Assembly (NCBI RefSeq): GCF_014323665.1
Contig: NZ_JABVEB010000055.1
Span: 1-36,003, forward strand
DNA from: Actinomadura sp. HBU206391
Lineage (GTDB): Bacteria > Actinomycetota > Actinomycetes > Streptosporangiales > Streptosporangiaceae
Direction: 5' to 3'
Length of the DNA stretch: 36,003 nt
Shown: piece after piece, positions 33,065 to 36,003 of the stretch
Numbering within the stretch: position 1 is the first letter of the stretch
Layout: every line of letters starts with the position of its first letter
The notes under the pieces: model-generated
The model's database searches: none
Seen by the model: the letters and a program-made list of their open reading frames with translations, nothing else
What the model was told of the DNA's origin: nothing
Program-made: the position numbers and the translations under genes

Positions 33065-34255
33065 ATGAGATACGGCGAGGCGCTCCGGGTGGCGCTTGAG
33101 GCACTGCGGGTCAACCGGCTCCGCAGCGCCCTGACGATGTTCGGCGTGGTGGTGGGCGTGGCGGCCGTCGTGGTGCTCGTCGCGATCGGCTCCGGCGCGC
33201 GCAACATGGTGGAGAGCGAGATCGAGGGCCTCGGCTCCAACATCATCTTCGTGGTCCCGGGGCAGTTCTCCTTCGGTTCGGCGCCGACGGTCAGCCGGAT
33301 GCAGCTCGACGACGTCGGCTATCTGGGCCGGGTGGTCGGCGACGAGCGCAACATCGCGGTCACTCTCAACTCCGGCGAGGTGGTGCGGGCAGGCCGGACC
33401 CAGACGTTCGCCTCCGTCGTCGGCGCGAACGAGAACGTCCGCAACGTGTTCGACCGGCCGCTGCGTCCGGGCGGCCGCTACCTGACCCGGACCGACGTGG
33501 AGACCCGGCGCCGGGTCGTGGTGCTCGGCTCCGAGATCGCGCGGAAGATCTTCGGGGACGTGGACCCGGTCGGACGGCAGGTGGCGATCGCGGGCGGGAC
33601 GCGCTTCCGCGTCGTGGGGGTCTTCGAGGAGGTGGGGCAGACCTTCGGCCAGGCACGGGACGCCGAGCTGCACATCCCGGTGACGACCGCTCAGCGGCTG
33701 TTCGGCGTGACCCGGATCGACTTCCTCGCGCTGCGGGCCGCGTCGGCCGACGACATCCCCCGGTTGCAGGACCAGGTCGTGGACGCGCTGCAGAAGAAGT
33801 ACCCGGGGGAGCAGTTCTCGGCGGTGACCCAGACCCAGCTGCTCGGGACGATCGGCACGGTGCTGGGCGCGCTGACCGGGGTGCTGGCCGCCATCGCCGC
33901 CATCTCGCTCCTGGTGGGCGGTGTGGGCGTCTCGAACATCATGCTGGTCAGCGTGCGGGAGCGTACGAGGGAGATCGGCCTACGCAAGGCGCTCGGCGCC
34001 CGGCAGCGGGACGTGGTGTCCCAGTTCCTGATCGAGGCGGTGTTGCTCACCACGCTCGGCGGGATCATCGGCATCGGGCTGGGCGTCGGCGCCGCACTCG
34101 CCATCGCCGCGGTCTCTCCGGTGCCCGCCGCCATCGTCTGGTGGTCGCCGGCCCTGGCGTTCACGGTGTCGGTCGCCGTGGGGGTGTTCTTCGGGGTCGT
34201 GCCGGCCCGCAGAGCCGGCCGTCTCGACCCCGTCATCGCGCTCCGAACCGAATGA
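33065..34255 (+). CDS. ABC transporter permease (MacB/YknZ type)
   Basis: A 396-residue permease with the standard MacB plan: one helix near 20-42, a large extracytoplasmic MacB_PCD domain (about 45-240) and a three-helix FtsX domain from about 270 to 390. The first FtsX helix is followed by the cytoplasmic R-E-R-T-R-E-I-G-L-R-K-A-L-G-A motif, which couples to the ATPase. Length and order match the family closely. The ATG at 33065 lies 28 bases after the ATPase gene; a GAGGGGG is 13 bases upstream, further than ideal. The last codons and the stop are copied twice more directly downstream as an 18-base tandem repeat. Confidence 0.94.
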   Translation: MRYGEALRVALEALRVNRLRSALTMFGVVVGVAAVVVLVAIGSGARNMVESEIEGLGSNIIFVVPGQFSFGSAPTVSRMQLDDVGYLGRVVGDERNIAVTLNSGEVVRAGRTQTFASVVGANENVRNVFDRPLRPGGRYLTRTDVETRRRVVVLGSEIARKIFGDVDPVGRQVAIAGGTRFRVVGVFEEVGQTFGQARDAELHIPVTTAQRLFGVTRIDFLALRAASADDIPRLQDQVVDALQKKYPGEQFSAVTQTQLLGTIGTVLGALTGVLAAIAAISLLVGGVGVSNIMLVSVRERTREIGLRKALGARQRDVVSQFLIEAVLLTTLGGIIGIGLGVGAALAIAAVSPVPAAIVWWSPALAFTVSVAVGVFFGVVPARRAGRLDPVIALRTE

Positions 34256-34298
34256 CCACGGGGAACCGAATGACCACGGCGAACCGAATGACCGCCGG
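34245..34298 (+). repeat. 18-base tandem repeat, three units, spanning the permease stop codon
   Basis: Units at 34245-34262, 34263-34280 and 34281-34298 each begin GAACCGAATGACC. Unit 2 differs from unit 1 at one base and unit 3 at two to three. Because 18 is a multiple of three, each unit repeats the permease TGA in the same frame. It fills the gap before the convergent hydrolase gene. Confidence 0.9.
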
Positions 34299-34304
34299 CG
34301 GGCG

Positions 34305-35294
34305 TCAGGCCACTCCACCGACGGCGGGCGCCGAGATGGCCGTGCGGACGAATCGGGCGGTCTCGAGCATCGCGGCCCGGGCCTCTGGCAGCACGTGATT
34401 GAGGATCTGGAAGACGTGCATCTGGCCCACCCAGACCTGCAGCTCGCACGTGGTTCCGGCGGCGCTCAGTACCTCGGCCAGCCGCTCCGCCTCGGCGCGC
34501 AGCAACTCGCCCCCGCCGACCTGGACGAAGAACGGCGGCGCCGAGGTCCACTTGCAGGTCAGCAGCGAGAGGCGGGGATCGTCGAAGTCGCCCGTCCCGA
34601 CGTACATCTGGCCCGCCAGTCGGGCGGCGGCCAGGCTGACATAGGGATCCCGGCAGGATTCGTCGCGTTCGCTGGACAGCTCGCAGGTGAGGTCCACCCA
34701 CGGCGAGTAGAGCACGACCCCTGCGGGGGTCGGCAGATCGGTCCGGCAGATCTCGCCGACCATCGACGCGGCGAGGTGGCCGCCGGCGGAGTCGCCCGCG
34801 ACCACGATCTTCGACCCGGGAATGCCACGGGCCAGCAGGAGACGGTAGGCGTCCACGGCGTCGAACAGTGCCGCGGGAAAGGGATGTTCGGGCGCGAGCC
34901 GGTAGCGGGGGACCAGCACCGGTAATTCACAGTCGACGGCCAGGCGGGCCGTTATGGGACGGTGGGTCCGCGGCGAGCAGGCGACATAGCCGCCGCCGTG
35001 CAGGTAGAGGATCGCGCCTTCCTGCACGTCCGGATCGATGGGTGTCACCCATTCGCCGACGACGGGCCGGGCCGTGGCGTCGGTGCAGGGGTCGACCAGC
35101 TGTTCCACCCGCACCCGCGGGCCCGAGCGGATCAACCGCGCGGCGGCGTCGGCCGCCGTTCGGGCGGTGCGCAGGGACACGGGATTGCCGGGCAACCTGC
35201 TGACGAACGGCCGCACACCGAGCCTGAGCGCTCTTGAGATCGCACGACTCTGCATGCTCGGCCGCCGGTCGAACGGTGAGGGGTCCGGGTTCAT
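34305..35294 (-). CDS. Alpha/beta hydrolase of the hormone-sensitive lipase (HSL) family
   Basis: A 329-residue esterase. The HSL oxyanion-hole motif H-G-G-G-Y is at 99-103, the nucleophile elbow G-D-S169-A-G-G at 167-172, the probable catalytic histidine is H293 (Q-M-H-V-F) and the probable acid is E263 (G-G-G-E-L-L), where many relatives have aspartate. An Arg-rich cap region covers the first 50 residues. Such enzymes hydrolyse short- to medium-chain esters; the natural substrate is unknown. The ATG has a GGGGG about 5 bases upstream. It is convergent with the exporter permease gene, and an AT-rich palindrome lies about 27 bases upstream of its start. Confidence 0.94.
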   Translation of the reverse strand: MNPDPSPFDRRPSMQSRAISRALRLGVRPFVSRLPGNPVSLRTARTAADAAARLIRSGPRVRVEQLVDPCTDATARPVVGEWVTPIDPDVQEGAILYLHGGGYVACSPRTHRPITARLAVDCELPVLVPRYRLAPEHPFPAALFDAVDAYRLLLARGIPGSKIVVAGDSAGGHLAASMVGEICRTDLPTPAGVVLYSPWVDLTCELSSERDESCRDPYVSLAAARLAGQMYVGTGDFDDPRLSLLTCKWTSAPPFFVQVGGGELLRAEAERLAEVLSAAGTTCELQVWVGQMHVFQILNHVLPEARAAMLETARFVRTAISAPAVGGVA

Positions 35295-35320
35295 CGACGC
35301 CCCCCTTACTCAGTGGCACG

Positions 35321-35335
35321 TTACCAATATGTTAA
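35321..35335 (-). promoter_or_regulatory. AT-rich inverted repeat upstream of the HSL-family hydrolase
   Basis: TTACCAATATGTTAA pairs TTACCA with TGTTAA, with one mismatched pair, around a 3-base centre. It is strongly AT-rich against its surroundings and lies just upstream of the hydrolase gene. It may be an operator or part of the promoter; the exact -10 and -35 cannot be assigned. Confidence 0.35.
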
Positions 35336-35455
35336 TAGATGCCCGGAATACGGCAGAGTTCACATCACGAACCTGCGCGGCCTGCGCGCGATGTGGCGGA
35401 AGGCCACTGGAGTGGTGTGATTTGCGCCACGCGGAGGGCATGCCCGCAGTGGCGC

Positions 35456-35461
35456 TAGCGT
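35456..35461 (+). promoter_or_regulatory. -10 box of a probable leaderless promoter for the AcuC-type gene
   Basis: TAGCGT lies 6 bases before the ATG at 35468. A GAGG is also present two bases before the ATG, too close to be a normal ribosome binding site. No -35 is evident. Confidence 0.45.
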
Positions 35462-35467
35462 GAGGCC

Positions 35468-36003
35468 ATGAGCCGCTCGCTTCGGATCCTTTGGGACGAC
35501 AAGCTCACCGCCTATGACTTCGGTCCCACCCACCCCCTCAATCCCATCCGGGTCCAACTGACCATGGCGCTGGCCCGCGATCACGGCGTGCTGGAGTACC
35601 CGAACGTCGAGATCGCCGCGTTCGAGACGGCCGGTGATGAGCTGATCGGGCTGGTCCACGATCCCGCCTACATCGCCGCCGTCAGGCGGGCCGGCGAGAC
35701 GGGGTCTCCCGAGCTCGCCCATGGCCTCGGCAGCCCCGACAACCCGGTCTTCCCCGGCATGCACGACGCCGCCGCGCTGGTGACCGGAGCGACCGTGGCC
35801 GCCGCAGCGGCGGTCTGGTCGGGTGCGGCCGAGCACGCCGCCAACGTCGCGGGCGGCCTGCATCACGCGATGCGCGCCGGCGCCTCGGGGTTCTGCGTCT
35901 ACAACGACCCGGCGATCGCGATCGCCTGGCTGCTGGAGAACGGGGCCCGGCGGGTCGCCTACGTGGACGTCGACGTCCACCACGGCGACGGCGTGCAGGC
36001 GGC
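35468..36003 (+). CDS. acuC: Acetoin utilization protein AcuC / histone-deacetylase-family enzyme (partial, runs off the window)
   Basis: The first 178 codons of a zinc-dependent deacetylase; the stop codon lies beyond the window, and the family is usually near 380-400 residues. Family motifs are H-P-L-N-P-I-R near 22-28, G-L-H132-H133-A-M (the active-site histidine pair), F-C-V-Y-N-D-P at 142-148 and Y-V-D-V-D169-V-H171-H-G-D-G with the zinc ligands D169 and H171. AcuC removes acetyl groups from acetyl-CoA synthetase in Bacillus and so restores its activity; a similar metabolic role is likely here but not shown. The ATG follows a TAGCGT box by 6 bases and is divergent from the HSL-family hydrolase, with 173 bases between the two start codons. 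Confidence 0.93.
   Translation, partial: MSRSLRILWDDKLTAYDFGPTHPLNPIRVQLTMALARDHGVLEYPNVEIAAFETAGDELIGLVHDPAYIAAVRRAGETGSPELAHGLGSPDNPVFPGMHDAAALVTGATVAAAAAVWSGAAEHAANVAGGLHHAMRAGASGFCVYNDPAIAIAWLLENGARRVAYVDVDVHHGDGVQA

Noticed and set aside
34245..34298. The 18-base repeats as a CRISPR-like array
   Set aside because: The units are contiguous with no spacers, number only three and begin inside a coding sequence; this is a simple tandem duplication.

Overview
The window is GC-rich throughout, carries dense genes with frequent GTG and TTG starts, and reads as chromosomal DNA of an actinomycete. The Scr1-type XRE regulator with a DUF397 protein and a small histidine-kinase-like ATPase, an F420-type luciferase-like oxidoreductase, adjacent radA and disA, and several start codons lying 6-7 bases behind a TANNNT box all fit Actinobacteria. 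A Streptosporangiales-like organism is my best guess, but that is inference. No rRNA, tRNA, CRISPR array, transposase or integrase was recognised. No gene-free stretch exceeds 300 bases; the largest is 21636-21860.

Layout. 1-2843: a whiJ-like regulatory cluster (DUF397, XRE/DUF5753, ATPase) and a sensor kinase without a partner regulator. 3001-6356: a MacB-type ATPase and a double-FtsX permease. 6522-8028: an ECF sigma factor with a single-pass membrane partner. 8124-11381: a large NACHT NTPase with leucine-rich repeats, the most defence-like gene here. 11516-18698: a genome-maintenance block of mutY, disA and radA, interrupted by an anchored hypothetical protein and a 935-residue membrane protein built from two related halves. 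18743-20619: a coupled oxidoreductase pair behind a SoxR-like operator. 20787-25013: envelope and metabolic genes (secreted cupredoxin-like protein, L,D-transpeptidase lipoprotein, alpha/beta hydrolase, methyltransferase).

25183-28285: sugar phosphate isomerase coupled to a TetR regulator, then an ABC-2 exporter with a textbook leaderless promoter overlapped by a palindrome the TetR protein may bind. 28456-30777: proline dehydrogenase, a strong hairpin terminator, pyrroline-5-carboxylate reductase and a small membrane protein. 30839-34255: a YknXYZ/MacAB-like export operon (lipoprotein adaptor, ATPase, permease). 34305 to the end: an HSL-family hydrolase and the first half of an AcuC-type deacetylase running off the window.

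Most single genes belong to known families. The less ordinary signals are the NACHT-LRR protein, the duplicated membrane protein, the SoxR-like box, the overlapping mini-ORF at the sigma-factor start, an intergenic repeat seen twice beside exporter genes, and an 18-base tandem repeat that copies the end of a gene including its stop codon.
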